From contig NZ_CP086113.1 in the NCBI RefSeq assembly GCF_016806835.2, positions 124,001 through 188,000 on the forward strand: a DNA stretch of 64,000 bases. Reading direction: 5' to 3'. A program made the translations under genes and the position numbers. Position 1 is the stretch's first letter, and the number at the start of each line of letters is the position of its first letter. The notes beneath the pieces were generated by a model. The model was not told where the DNA came from, did no database searches, and was given only the letters and a program-made list of their open reading frames with translations. The stretch is from Skermanella rosea. GTDB lineage: Bacteria; Pseudomonadota; Alphaproteobacteria; Azospirillales; Azospirillaceae. Positions 33,497-42,511 of this stretch are shown here, piece after piece.

Positions 33497-35083
33497 CTAC
33501 AGGCCGTGCCTGGCGCGGAGCCGCGCCGCCGCCTGCTCGCCGATGATCGCGCACGGCGCCTGGGTATTGCCCGTGGTCACGCGCGGCAGGATGGAGCCGT
33601 CCGCGACCCGAAGGCCTTCGACGCCATACACGGCGAGCGAAGCGTCGACGACCGACATGTCGTCGCGCCCCATCTTCGCCGTGCCGCATTGATGCCAGTA
33701 GGTGACGGCCGAATCGCGGATGAAGGCATCCTCCCCGTCGGCATGGAGGACGCCCGGAATGGCTTCGCGCGTGACATAGGGCTTGAACGCCTCGGCGTTT
33801 CCGAGAGCGCGGCACAGCCTGACGCAGGCCCGGGCCGTTTCCAGGTCGGCGGGGTCGGACAACATGTTGGCGTCGATGGCCGGCGGCTTGCGGGGATCGG
33901 CATCGCGCAGGCGGACGCGACCGCGGCTCTTCGGCAGCGCCAGCCCCGCGAACATCGTCCAGCCATGCTCCGGCACGCCGAGTGCCGCGGTGCGCTCGCT
34001 CGGCACCGGAAACTCGACCTGGCAGAACAGCAGGTCGGGGGCATCGAGTTCGGGGCGGCTCTTCCAGTACAGCGTGGCTTCGCTGCCGCTGTTGCGCGGT
34101 GCGATCGCCTCCTTGCATTCCCAGGTGCAGCCGAAGGAGACATGGTCCTGCATGTTCCGCCCGACTCCGGGCAGATGCCGGAGGACCGGGATCGAATGCC
34201 GCTCCAGCTCGGTCCGGTCGCCGATGCCCGACAGCATGAGCAGCTTGGGCGTGTTGATCGCGCCGGCGGACAGTATCACCTCGCAGCCTGCCCGGATCGC
34301 GAAGATGCGTCCGTCCTTCTCGACCTCGACGCCGCATGCCCGGCGACCGTCGAACAGCACGCGCCGCACCTGCGCGCCGGTCAGGATGGTCAGGTTGGAA
34401 CGATCGGACCAGGGGTGGACATAAGCCCGGTACAGCGACTGGCGCCGGCCGTCGCGCACCAGCATGTCGGTCAGGGCCGCGCCGCCCGGCCCTTCCATCA
34501 TGGCGCCGTTCGGGCTCCCGAACGTCGGGATGCCCAGTTCGCCCGCCGCGCCCAGCATCGCGTGCGCGAGCGGGTTGGGATCCTGGGCGGGCTGAACCCA
34601 GACGGGGCCGTCGGTGCCGCGGTAGCGCGGGTCCGGGGTCCCTCGCCAGTTCTCGATCCGCCGGTAGATGTCGAGGACCGAGTCGTAGCCCCATGCGGCA
34701 TCGCCGGCTTCGGACGCGAAGAAATCCCAGTCGTTACGATGGCCCCGCGCCCACACCATCACGTTCACGCTCGAGCCGCCTCCCAAGCCCTTGCCCATCG
34801 ACATGGACAAGGTGCGGCCACGAAGATGCGGGTTGGGTTCGGCCTGGAAGCCCCAGTCGCGCTCGCTTCCGAGATTGGTCGGCCAGCGGGCGGGATCCAG
34901 CACCGATTCTGCCTCGTCGCTTCCGCCGGCCTCGATCAGGAGGACTCGCACGTCGGGATTCTCGGCGAGACGACGGCCGATGACCGAACCCGACGCACCC
35001 GCGCCGCAGACGATGAAATCATGGTCGGTATCCGGTTCGGCGGCGAACCGCCGCCGATGTTCCTGCGGGTGATGGCTTGGCAT
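33497..35083 (-). CDS. GMC-family FAD-dependent oxidoreductase (choline dehydrogenase-like)
   Basis: This 528-residue flavoenzyme has the N-terminal FAD dinucleotide fold DFIVCGAGASGSVIGRRLAE, the GMC signature GKGLGGGSSVNVMVWARGH, and SAGAINTPKLLMLSGIGD. The C-terminal active-site region contains TYWHQCGTAKMG with the conserved His. The family oxidises primary alcohols. It sits between two alpha/beta hydrolases in the ohr-headed gene string. Confidence 0.94.
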   Translation of the reverse strand: MPSHHPQEHRRRFAAEPDTDHDFIVCGAGASGSVIGRRLAENPDVRVLLIEAGGSDEAESVLDPARWPTNLGSERDWGFQAEPNPHLRGRTLSMSMGKGLGGGSSVNVMVWARGHRNDWDFFASEAGDAAWGYDSVLDIYRRIENWRGTPDPRYRGTDGPVWVQPAQDPNPLAHAMLGAAGELGIPTFGSPNGAMMEGPGGAALTDMLVRDGRRQSLYRAYVHPWSDRSNLTILTGAQVRRVLFDGRRACGVEVEKDGRIFAIRAGCEVILSAGAINTPKLLMLSGIGDRTELERHSIPVLRHLPGVGRNMQDHVSFGCTWECKEAIAPRNSGSEATLYWKSRPELDAPDLLFCQVEFPVPSERTAALGVPEHGWTMFAGLALPKSRGRVRLRDADPRKPPAIDANMLSDPADLETARACVRLCRALGNAEAFKPYVTREAIPGVLHADGEDAFIRDSAVTYWHQCGTAKMGRDDMSVVDASLAVYGVEGLRVADGSILPRVTTGNTQAPCAIIGEQAAARLRARHGL

Positions 35084-35157
35084 CGTTTTTTCCTTTTTCG
35101 CGGATGCTTGTCGAGAGCCGGCAGTGCGGGGGAGCCGGCGCCGAAGATCAGGGAAGA

Positions 35158-35958
35158 TCAGCGCGTCTTGCGCGGGCTTTCCGTCGCGGCCCGGTCGATC
35201 ACGTCGGCGACGACCTTGGGCTGGGTCATGAAGACCGCGTGGCTGGCCGGCACCTCGGTGACCTTGGCGCCGATGCGGTTCGCCATATGGCGCAGCATGC
35301 GGAGGTCGAACGCCTTGTCATCGGTCGCGATGACGGCCCAGCTCGGCCTGGAACGCCATGCGGCCTGGGTCAGCTTGGTCCCGAAGGCCGACAGGTTGAT
35401 CGGCACCTGCGAGTCGCGCATGAAGGCGGCGTCCGCGTCGCTCGCATCGGCGGCGAAGCCGATCTTGAAGTTCTCCGCCTTCACGACGCCGAAGCCGTCG
35501 CCCTGCGTGTCGATGACGAATTCGGCGGGTGTCACAAAGCCTTCATATTGCTGGGCCGTCGTTTCGCCCGCGTCGGGCGAGAGGGCGGAGACATAGACCA
35601 GACCGGCGACCTTCGGATCGACGCCTGCTTCGGTGATGACCGTGCCGCCCCAGCTGTGGCCGACGAGGATCGTCGGACCGTCCTGCCTGGCGAGCGCGCG
35701 CTTCGTCGCGGCGACGTCGTCGGCGAGCGAGGTCAGCGGGTTCTGGACGATGGTGACGCGATAGCCCCGCCGCGTCAGATCGTCATGGACGCCGCGCCAG
35801 CCCGACCCGTCGGCGAAGGCGCCATGGACCAGCACGACGTTGCGGACCGCCCGCTCCCCGATACCATGGGGGCCGTGGTTGGCCTGCTGAGCTTGGGCGG
35901 CGAACGGCAAGGCGACTACGACCGCGGCGACGGCGACGGCGCGAAGTTTGTTCATCAT
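35158..35958 (-). CDS. Secreted alpha/beta hydrolase
   Basis: This 266-residue protein has a signal peptide (MMNKLRAVAVAAVVVALPFA AQA) and a compact hydrolase domain: LVHGAFADGSGWRGV for the oxyanion loop, and VGHSWGGTVITEAG for the nucleophile serine. The double-Met start at 35958 has a ribosome site (AAAGGAAA); the frame continues upstream but overlaps ohr. The domain resembles the small esterases related to EstC and salicylate esterase. It is the gene directly after ohr, 31 bp apart. Confidence 0.9.
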   Translation of the reverse strand: MMNKLRAVAVAAVVVALPFAAQAQQANHGPHGIGERAVRNVVLVHGAFADGSGWRGVHDDLTRRGYRVTIVQNPLTSLADDVAATKRALARQDGPTILVGHSWGGTVITEAGVDPKVAGLVYVSALSPDAGETTAQQYEGFVTPAEFVIDTQGDGFGVVKAENFKIGFAADASDADAAFMRDSQVPINLSAFGTKLTQAAWRSRPSWAVIATDDKAFDLRMLRHMANRIGAKVTEVPASHAVFMTQPKVVADVIDRAATESPRKTR

Positions 35959-35989
35959 CGGAGATTTCCTTTCTTGAAGGATGGACGGC

Positions 35990-36421
35990 TCAGGCGGCCA
36001 GCGTGAGGCGAACGTCAAGGCCGCCGCGGGTGGCGTGCGAGTAGGGGCAGACGACATGCGCCTGCTCGACCAATTCCCGGGCGAGGCCGGCATCGATCCC
36101 CGGCAGAGCGATCGTCAGCGCGACGTCGAGCCCGAAGCCCTGGCCGTCGTCGCGCGGGCCGATGCCCACGGCGGCGGTGACGCTGATGTCGTCGGCGATC
36201 TTCACCTTGCGTTGGGCGGCGACGAACCTGAGCGCGCCAAGGAAGCAGGCGGCATAGCCGGAAGCGAACAGCTGTTCGGGATTGGCGCCTTCGCCACCGG
36301 CCCCGCCGAGTTCCTTGGGCGTGACGAGCGCGACGCTGAACGCGCCGTCGGTGGTGGCGGCGTGGCCGGTGCGGCCACCGGTCGCCGTGGCTGCGGTGCG
36401 ATAGAGGATGTTCATGGCCAT
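35990..36421 (-). CDS. ohr: Organic hydroperoxide resistance protein (Ohr/OsmC family)
   Basis: This 143-residue thiol peroxidase has both redox cysteines, in GYAACFLGAL and HVVCPYSHATRG, and the catalytic Glu/Arg region ANPEQLFASGY. Ohr reduces organic hydroperoxides with lipoylated electron donors. It is divergent from the MarR-type regulator at 36554, the classic ohr/ohrR layout, and an 18-bp inverted repeat lies 17 bp before the start. Confidence 0.94.
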   Translation of the reverse strand: MAMNILYRTAATATGGRTGHAATTDGAFSVALVTPKELGGAGGEGANPEQLFASGYAACFLGALRFVAAQRKVKIADDISVTAAVGIGPRDDGQGFGLDVALTIALPGIDAGLARELVEQAHVVCPYSHATRGGLDVRLTLAA

Positions 36422-36438
36422 CTCCTATAGTTCGATAA

Positions 36439-36456
36439 TTGTTATCGTGATAACAA
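36439..36456. promoter_or_regulatory. Putative OhrR operator
   Basis: TTGTTATCGTGATAACAA has two perfect 8-bp arms around a GT centre. It is placed in the ohr promoter region between the divergent ohr and ohrR genes, as expected for an OhrR binding site. Confidence 0.6.
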
Positions 36457-36492
36457 AATGCTTAACACCCCGCATTTCCCTCGTCCAGAGAA

Positions 36493-36508
36493 AAATATCG
36501 CGATATTT
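36493..36508. promoter_or_regulatory. Second palindrome in the ohr/ohrR intergenic region
   Basis: AAATATCGCGATATTT is a perfect 16-bp palindrome nearer to ohrR, possibly an autoregulatory site. Its sequence differs from the first palindrome. Confidence 0.45.
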
Positions 36509-36553
36509 ATTTTCGCGATCGCATATCCCATATAGCGGGTGAAGGAGCATGCC

Positions 36554-37024
36554 ATGACGAACGAAACCAACCGCCCGGTCCCGTTGGACGACCAGCTTTG
36601 CTACGCCATCTATTCGGCGGGCATCGCGATCCAACGCGCCTACAAACCCCTGCTCGACGCGCTTGGATTGACCTATCCGCAGTATCTCGTGCTCAACGTC
36701 CTATGGCGCGAGGACGGCCAGACGGTCGGGCGCATCGCCGAGCAGCTCGCGCTCGAATCGAGCACGCTCACCCCGCTGCTGAAACGGCTGGAGGCGGCCG
36801 GCCTGATCCGACGGACGCGCAATCCGGAGAACGAGCGGCAGGTAGTCATCGCGCTGACAGACCAGGGGCGCGCCCTGGAGAACAGGGCCGGATGCCTCGG
36901 CGAAACCCTGCTCGAGGCGTCCGGCCAATCCCCTGCGGAATTGGGAGACATCAACGTGAAGGTCAGGCGGCTGCGGGATGAGATCTACAGCCGCATCGGG
37001 CGCTGGAGCCTCGACCGTATCTGA
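36554..37024 (+). CDS. ohrR: MarR-family organic peroxide sensor (OhrR)
   Basis: This 156-residue regulator has the OhrR hallmark reactive cysteine near the N-terminus in LDDQLCYAIYSAG. The winged helix covers QTVGRIAEQLALESSTLTPL and RTRNPENERQVVIALTDQG. Oxidation of this cysteine by organic peroxides releases the DNA. The ATG at 36554 is chosen over GTG 36539 because GAAGGAG precedes it at good spacing. It is divergent from ohr. Confidence 0.93.
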   Translation: MTNETNRPVPLDDQLCYAIYSAGIAIQRAYKPLLDALGLTYPQYLVLNVLWREDGQTVGRIAEQLALESSTLTPLLKRLEAAGLIRRTRNPENERQVVIALTDQGRALENRAGCLGETLLEASGQSPAELGDINVKVRRLRDEIYSRIGRWSLDRI

Positions 37025-37518
37025 AACCGGTGCGCAGTCGTGACGGGATCGAATGGAAACGGTGTGCCGCTTGGACGCGACTGCGCCAGATGCCGGTAGG
37101 GCTTGCGTGACCTTTCTCCCTGTTTCCTCCGAAACCCGATCGCCCTGGATCTGAAGCATCCGCGAAACCTAGCCCCACTACAGTCCTGGAACGGCTTTCC
37201 GGTGGACCGCGGACAAGCCGGTCGAGGAGGGCAAGGGCCAGTCATCCTTATTGGATGCCGATATCCGTAGGGTTGGTGAATAGGGCAGCCGCAGGTGCCG
37301 GATCTGTCCGCTCGTCAGCCCGTCATCATGCTGGAGCATTGGGAACGTGGCCCATCAGTTTCCCTTCCGCCGCACGCGCGCATCCCCGCCGATCCGGCAC
37401 GGCGAATATTGGAATTCTCCGACTGCCCAAGGTAGTTCGCCACGTGGTGATTGGATCGTCAGCGGGAGAAAGTAGGGCGCTCATCGAGCGACAGAACCTC
37501 AACATCAGGGAGAGTCAG
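37025..37518. other. Non-coding gap after ohrR
   Basis: 494 bp with no supported gene. The end holds a ribosome site (AGGGAGAG) for the hydrolase at 37519. The rest shows no clear structure. Confidence 0.5.
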
Positions 37519-38342
37519 ATGGGCACAGAAAACCGCATTCTTGAAGTAGAGACCACTCACGGCAAGGTTGTCACCGAAGACAATGGACGAGATGCATCCA
37601 CTCTTGTTCTGATTCACGGCAATTCTTCTTGCCGACGGGTCTTCGATCGTCAGTCCGAAAGTGAATTGGGTCGGACCTATCGGCTCGTCACGTTCGATCT
37701 ACCTGGCCACGGCGACTCCGAGGACGCGGTCCACCCTGAACACACCTACACGAGACCCGGACTCGCCGACGCGGTCGTTGAGATGCTCGCGAAACTCGAT
37801 ATCTCCGAGGCTGCGCTGCTGGGTTGGTCCCTCGGCGGGCACATCGCGATCGAGATGCTCGGGAAGTTCGGCGGGGTGCAAGGGCTCATCCTCACCGGGA
37901 CACCCCCGTCAGAAGCGGTGGCATGGCCGAGGGCTTCAGGCGTCCTCCCCATGCGGGGCTGGGCGCCCGTCAGGATCTGTCCGCCGCCGACATCGACCGG
38001 TTCGCGCAGATGATCTTGGGCGAACCGGTCGAGCCTTTCCTTCGAGAAGCCATAAGACGAGCCGACGGGCGATGCCGCAGACTGTTGTTCGAGGCGGCGC
38101 TTGCAGGCGCAGGCGTCGATCAGCGCAAAGCCGTCGAATCAAGCTCGATCCCGATCGCGGTCATCAACGGCAGTGCGGATCCGTTGGTAAACCTCGACTA
38201 CATCAGAGAGGTCAGATATGCCAACCTCTGGGAACGGAAATGCCATTGCCTTGACGGCGTTGGTCATGCGCCGTTCTGGCATGCAGCAGACGAATACAAT
38301 GTAATATTGCGAAGGTTTCTTCAGGGCGTATTTTCTGAATGA
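37519..38342 (+). pseudogene. Alpha/beta hydrolase with a single-base frameshift
   Basis: The first frame gives MGTENRILEVETTHGKVVTE, the LIHGNSSCRRVFDRQ oxyanion loop and the LLGWSLGGHIAIEM nucleophile elbow, then loses sense near 37907. The protein continues in another frame: GGMAEGFRRPPHAGLGARQD, then SIPIAVINGSADPLVN (acid) and GVGHAPFWHAADEYN (His). Adding one C to the run at 37903-37907 restores a continuous product of about 274 residues. It is either a recent pseudogene or a homopolymer sequencing error. Confidence 0.85.
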
Positions 38343-38462
38343 GATCGACGTAACCGCTCGGCCCGGCCGGACCAGAGAGCGCGTGGTGGCGGGATGATAC
38401 GTCCCATCGTCACCTTTTCCCGGTCGGGATTATCTCAGCCACCCCGTCTGCCTGTGCCATAA

Positions 38463-38482
38463 CGCTCCGCCCATCCGGAGCG
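38463..38482 (-). terminator. Terminator-like hairpin after tssG
   Basis: A perfect 7-bp stem CGCTCCG / CGGAGCG with a 6-nt loop lies 8 bp past the tssG stop, at the end of the minus-strand T6SS operon. The T-run is poor. Confidence 0.4.
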
Positions 38483-38490
38483 GATCGATT

Positions 38491-39561
38491 CTACGGCGGT
38501 TCCCAATTCAATGGCGCGAGCATCAGGTCCCCGGCATCGCTTTCGTCCGGACGGCGGCCCAACCATGTGGTCCAGCCGAGCCGCCCCTGGTGGCCAAGCT
38601 TGAGCTTCGGAACCTGATCGGCGCGCAGGATGAGCCCGAGGGTCCAATCCAGTTCGTCTCCGACATAGTTGCGCACCAGCGGCACCATCAGGCCGACGCT
38701 CTCCCCACCGGGTAGCAGCCGCTCATACTCTGCCAGGGTCAGCGGCCCCATGACGATGCGAAAGCGGTGATAGAACAACCTGATGCGCCGGCCCACCGTG
38801 GCAGTGACGCCGAGCGTGCCGTTCTCAGGATCCGCACCAAGCGCCAGGCGCTGGCCCGGTGCGATCTCGACCCATTTCGGATCGAACTCCCGAATAGTGA
38901 CCGGCATCGAGTAGAAGGCGCTCAGGATGGCCTGAAGCCCTTCGGCATTGCGGGTGTGGGAACCGAGGCGCCCGGCGAAGTGCAGCTTGGCGAGATCCGG
39001 CATCCCGTCCCTGCCCCGAAGCTCCGGCATGCCATACCCGGCCAAGGCGCCGATCCGGGCAGCGAAGCCATCCTCGCCGGGACGGTCGTGGGACACCGTC
39101 GGCTCGCTCGCCGCCCAGGCGCGGAACAGCAGCGAGGCCATGCGGTGATGGAAGATGTCGGCGAAGCAGGCGAACGCTTCATCGCCAGCGTTATGGAGAC
39201 GCTGATGGGCGTATTCGGTCAGGTGCAGCGGCAGCGGACCGTTGGGACCGAACAGGCCGAAGAAGAAGGTCATGATCCGGGTATGGCCACCGTCCGGCCC
39301 GACGCTTTCCAGCGCGCGGGGCGGAAAGATCGTGCTCGGTGACTGGCCGAGCCGAACCGGGTCCTCCTCCGGATGCCGCGACTCCCCTATCCTCGGACCG
39401 GGCGTGGAGCTGGCATCGATGCGACGCAGCAAGGCGAAGAAATCGAATTTCTCAGGCGCCCGGTTCGCCTCGCGGAGGATTTCGGACAGGGCTTCATGAG
39501 CCGGCGGGACGGCGCCAATGGGCATCAGGCCTGCCGCCGGCGCCCGAGTTTCATCCGCCAT
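38491..39561 (-). CDS. tssG: Type VI secretion baseplate subunit TssG
   Basis: This 356-residue baseplate wedge protein is of the ImpH/VasB family. Typical segments are FDFFALLRRIDASSTPGPRI, then TFFFGLFGPNGPLPLHLTEY and QRLHNAGDEAFACFADIFHH. The ATG at 39561 overlaps the end of tssF by 37 bp; the frame continues upstream within tssF. TssG pairs with two TssF and TssE to form each wedge around the VgrG spike. Confidence 0.93.
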   Translation of the reverse strand: MADETRAPAAGLMPIGAVPPAHEALSEILREANRAPEKFDFFALLRRIDASSTPGPRIGESRHPEEDPVRLGQSPSTIFPPRALESVGPDGGHTRIMTFFFGLFGPNGPLPLHLTEYAHQRLHNAGDEAFACFADIFHHRMASLLFRAWAASEPTVSHDRPGEDGFAARIGALAGYGMPELRGRDGMPDLAKLHFAGRLGSHTRNAEGLQAILSAFYSMPVTIREFDPKWVEIAPGQRLALGADPENGTLGVTATVGRRIRLFYHRFRIVMGPLTLAEYERLLPGGESVGLMVPLVRNYVGDELDWTLGLILRADQVPKLKLGHQGRLGWTTWLGRRPDESDAGDLMLAPLNWEPP

Positions 39562-41399
39562 CGCATGATCTCTCCGCGCTGCCTCGTCCGCAGGACGCTT
39601 TCCGTGAATGAGTTGATCGAGACGTACTGGGCAAAGAAGTGCTCCAGCACCGCGGCGAAGGGAAAACAACCGATGCCCTCGAAGGCGGCTTCATCAAGCG
39701 TCGTCTCGATCTCCAGGCCGCGCGCCACCGCCGCAAGGCCGCCCGAAGGAAGACGGCGGACGATGGGACGCGACCGGATATTGCGCGTACCCGCAACCTG
39801 CCGCATGGCGCCGGCGTCGCCGGGATCGGCGTATAGCCGGAGCAACGCCCGCAGGGCATCGGCTCCCCCGTCACCGGTGTCGGTGAGCGAAAGATGGTTG
39901 AGCGAGAGATGGCTGATCAGATGCCAGGCGACCTCTCCTTCGGCGGGCGATGGACGGGGCCTGGTGGGACCGGCGATGCAGCGGATCCGGGCGACCGGTG
40001 CTCCGATCTCCAGCGTGAAATCGGTCTCGCCGCGACCGACGGGCATCAGCAGCGGCAGGTCGCGGTTGGTACACAGGCACCGGACAGCCAATTGCCGCAG
40101 GCTGGGTCGGTAGGGCGCCGCGTGTGCGTCGACGATGGAGACGAAGACGTCGCTCCCCCCATAGGATGTCCGCTGCCCTTCCCTTTGCTCACGGCTGGAG
40201 ACGAGCCGCGGCGCGCGCCGGATCGTGTAATAGGAGCCGCCGGCCGCTTTCGGTTCCAGATCCTGGATGGCATAGAAGGGACGGAAGACCGTGGCGGCCG
40301 ATCGGTCGTCGTGTTCACCCTGGACATCCAGCACGGAATGCACCTCGACATCGAGCGGACGGACCCGGTCGACGGGAAGATGGTACTCGAAGGTCCGCTC
40401 GCTCACGATGATGCGATCCGCCTGCCGCTCGAACAGGTTGACGATCGGGCTGGCGAACAGGACCATGGATTCGCGGGTGAGGCCGCGTTGCAGCCGCGGC
40501 TCGGCCCGGCGGAGCAGGAAGACGAGTTCGAGGTCCTCGCCGCTCGACGACCGGACGGCGTCCGCCAGCCCTCCGATCTCCACGAACAAGGCCCGCTCCG
40601 GCAGGGCGAAATATTCCTGCAAGGCCCGATAGCCCGTGAAGGAACGCGCCGGGAAGGGCAGCAGCGCCTCATCGTCGCCGAACCCGACATGCAGGACATG
40701 GGCGGCGGCGATCACTTCCTGCCAGGGCGAGGGCCGGACGATGGGCCGGGCGACGACAGCCGTCACGTCGGCCAGCAGCTGTTCGGCCAGCGCGCCGCCG
40801 GTACCGCCGGCCGGCGGCAGGTAGAGCCGGAGCGACTTAAGCTTCAAGCGGTCGAAGGGCATGCCGTTGGTCGTGCGAAGCCGCACCCGCAAGGCGGCCG
40901 CCATGCCATGCCGCTTGTCGATGGCCAGTCCCGATATCTCGGACGCCGCCGCGAAATAATCGACGGCGGCGACCGTGATCGGCCAGAGGTGGACATCCTG
41001 CGCGGTCCTGAACTCGCACTGGGTGACGGCATCAGCGGCCAGTTGCCCCACCAGGGACGTCCCGCGCGGTATCAGGTAGCCGTTCTCCAGCCGCCCGCCC
41101 TCCCGGTCCGGATCGAAACGCGCGATGCCCAGCGACGGCGTAGGCGCCAGGAAATGAGGATAGACCATTTCCAGCAGGTGCTGGGTGAAGGCGGGAAAGC
41201 GGGCGTCGAGCTTCAGTTGGACGCGCGCGGCCAGGAAGGCAAAGCCTTCGAGCAGACGTTCGACATAGGGGTCGGAGACGTCGGCCGTATCCATGCCGAG
41301 CCGGCCGGCGATCTTGGGAAAGGACCGGGCGAACTCGCCTCCCATTTCCCGGATGTGGTGAAGCTCCTGATTGTAGAAGCGCAGGAAGGTTTCGTCCAT
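39525..41399 (-). CDS. tssF: Type VI secretion baseplate subunit TssF
   Basis: This 624-residue ImpG/VasA-family baseplate protein starts with FLRFYNQELHHIREMGGEFA and SDPYVERLLEGFAFLAARVQ, a highly characteristic N-terminus. The C-terminus contains LEHFFAQYVSINSFTESVL. It directly abuts the tssE stop and overlaps tssG. It is full length and intact. Confidence 0.95.
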   Translation of the reverse strand: MDETFLRFYNQELHHIREMGGEFARSFPKIAGRLGMDTADVSDPYVERLLEGFAFLAARVQLKLDARFPAFTQHLLEMVYPHFLAPTPSLGIARFDPDREGGRLENGYLIPRGTSLVGQLAADAVTQCEFRTAQDVHLWPITVAAVDYFAAASEISGLAIDKRHGMAAALRVRLRTTNGMPFDRLKLKSLRLYLPPAGGTGGALAEQLLADVTAVVARPIVRPSPWQEVIAAAHVLHVGFGDDEALLPFPARSFTGYRALQEYFALPERALFVEIGGLADAVRSSSGEDLELVFLLRRAEPRLQRGLTRESMVLFASPIVNLFERQADRIIVSERTFEYHLPVDRVRPLDVEVHSVLDVQGEHDDRSAATVFRPFYAIQDLEPKAAGGSYYTIRRAPRLVSSREQREGQRTSYGGSDVFVSIVDAHAAPYRPSLRQLAVRCLCTNRDLPLLMPVGRGETDFTLEIGAPVARIRCIAGPTRPRPSPAEGEVAWHLISHLSLNHLSLTDTGDGGADALRALLRLYADPGDAGAMRQVAGTRNIRSRPIVRRLPSGGLAAVARGLEIETTLDEAAFEGIGCFPFAAVLEHFFAQYVSINSFTESVLRTRQRGEIMRWRMKLGRRRQA

Positions 41400-41897
41400 C
41401 TACTCCGCCTCGGCAGGTTGCTCGGCTATCCTGACGGTGTTGCGGTCCCGGTCCACCTCCGTCCGGAGCCTCAGGCGAAGCGGCACCGGCTGCGCCCAGA
41501 GATCGGCCTCGATGATGAAAACCAGCGTGGTGTCGCTGGAGCCGGCCGGAAGCAGCTTGACCTGGACGCCGCTCATCAGGCGGGGTTCGAAAACCGTCAG
41601 CGCTTCCTGGATCGCCCGCTCGAAGTCGCTGCGGTCCGTGGTGCCGCCGCCTTGCCCGGCCATCGGCCGCACGCCGTAGTTCAAGACACTCGAGGCGATC
41701 TCCGGATGATCGGAGAGATCGACCGACGAGCCCAGCGGGGTCGCGTTCAACAACCAGGAAACGTCACGCAGGATGACCGCGCGCAGCTGCGAGAGCGAAA
41801 AGGTGCGCCCGCCGTCCTGAGCCACTCCCTCCCCGCCGTCCGTGAGGCGGTCCAGGAGGGAGGGCTGGACGAGATCGCGATAGCTGGTTTTGGGCAT
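41400..41897 (-). CDS. tssE: Type VI secretion baseplate subunit TssE (gp25-like)
   Basis: This 165-residue homologue of phage T4 gp25 links sheath and baseplate. It has LRAVILRDVSWLLNATPLGS, then HPEIASSVLNYGVRPMAGQG and the lysozyme-like C-terminal strand region. The last codon is followed immediately by the tssF start. Confidence 0.93.
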   Translation of the reverse strand: MPKTSYRDLVQPSLLDRLTDGGEGVAQDGGRTFSLSQLRAVILRDVSWLLNATPLGSSVDLSDHPEIASSVLNYGVRPMAGQGGGTTDRSDFERAIQEALTVFEPRLMSGVQVKLLPAGSSDTTLVFIIEADLWAQPVPLRLRLRTEVDRDRNTVRIAEQPAEAE

Positions 41898-41943
41898 ATG
41901 GGATGACCGGAGCTGGGGGAGTGGCTTCGAACCGGCGTTGCCG

Positions 41944-42477
41944 TCAGGTCACCTTGTCGGTGGCGCTGTTGGCGATCTGGCTCCAGGCGCTTTCGCCGGC
42001 ATCGACCAGTTGGCCGGCCTTGTCCTGTTTCTTGTAGGCGATCTTGCAGGCGCCGAAACGGAAGACAATCGATTCGTCAGGGGCGGGATCGCCGTAGCTC
42101 CATTCGATGCGCTCGACCGCCAGCATGGAGAAGGTCCAGGTCAGGAACACGTTGGACTGCGCCTGGGTGCCCGCTCCCTTGTCGCCGGTCGATTTCAGCA
42201 GCACCAGTTGCACATTGTCGAAATGCGCGCCGCTGCCGCAGGCGACGAAGAGATCGGCGGACGCCGTATCTACCTGTTTCCTGATCGAGAACGCCTCGAA
42301 CTCGGCCTTGCCCGCGCCGGCGCCTGCGGTATGCGACGTGATGTTGAGCTTGTTCTCGAGCGAGAAGCTCCACTCGTCGCCAAGGGTGATCGCATTGGCC
42401 TTGAGCTTCGACTCACCCTTAGGATGAATGCCGCTCTTCGAGGCTTGCGTGAAGAGAAGATAGGCATCGAAAGACAT
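41944..42477 (-). CDS. hcp: Hcp inner-tube protein (TssD)
   Basis: This 177-residue Hcp begins MSFDAYLLFTQASKSG and carries GAHFDNVQLVLLKSTGDK and the ERIEWSYGDPAPDESIVFRF region. Hexameric rings of it form the secreted tube. It lies between tssC and tssE in the minus-strand operon (gaps of 34 and 46 bp). There is no C-terminal extension, so it is structural, not an evolved effector. Confidence 0.94.
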   Translation of the reverse strand: MSFDAYLLFTQASKSGIHPKGESKLKANAITLGDEWSFSLENKLNITSHTAGAGAGKAEFEAFSIRKQVDTASADLFVACGSGAHFDNVQLVLLKSTGDKGAGTQAQSNVFLTWTFSMLAVERIEWSYGDPAPDESIVFRFGACKIAYKKQDKAGQLVDAGESAWSQIANSATDKVT

Positions 42478-42511
42478 GATGAACTCCGGTGGAGAAGGAT
42501 GATTCCTGAAC

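Noticed and set aside
33416-35596. Long plus-strand frame opposite the GMC oxidoreductase and hydrolases
   Set aside because: The minus strand encodes clear enzymes with catalytic motifs; the antisense product has no recognisable features.
37890-37925. Programmed frameshift in the alpha/beta hydrolase
   Set aside because: No slippery heptamer or downstream structure typical of programmed events; loss of a C in a short run is simpler.
39894-41906. Long plus-strand frame opposite tssE/tssF
   Set aside because: Shadow of conserved baseplate genes; low-complexity composition.
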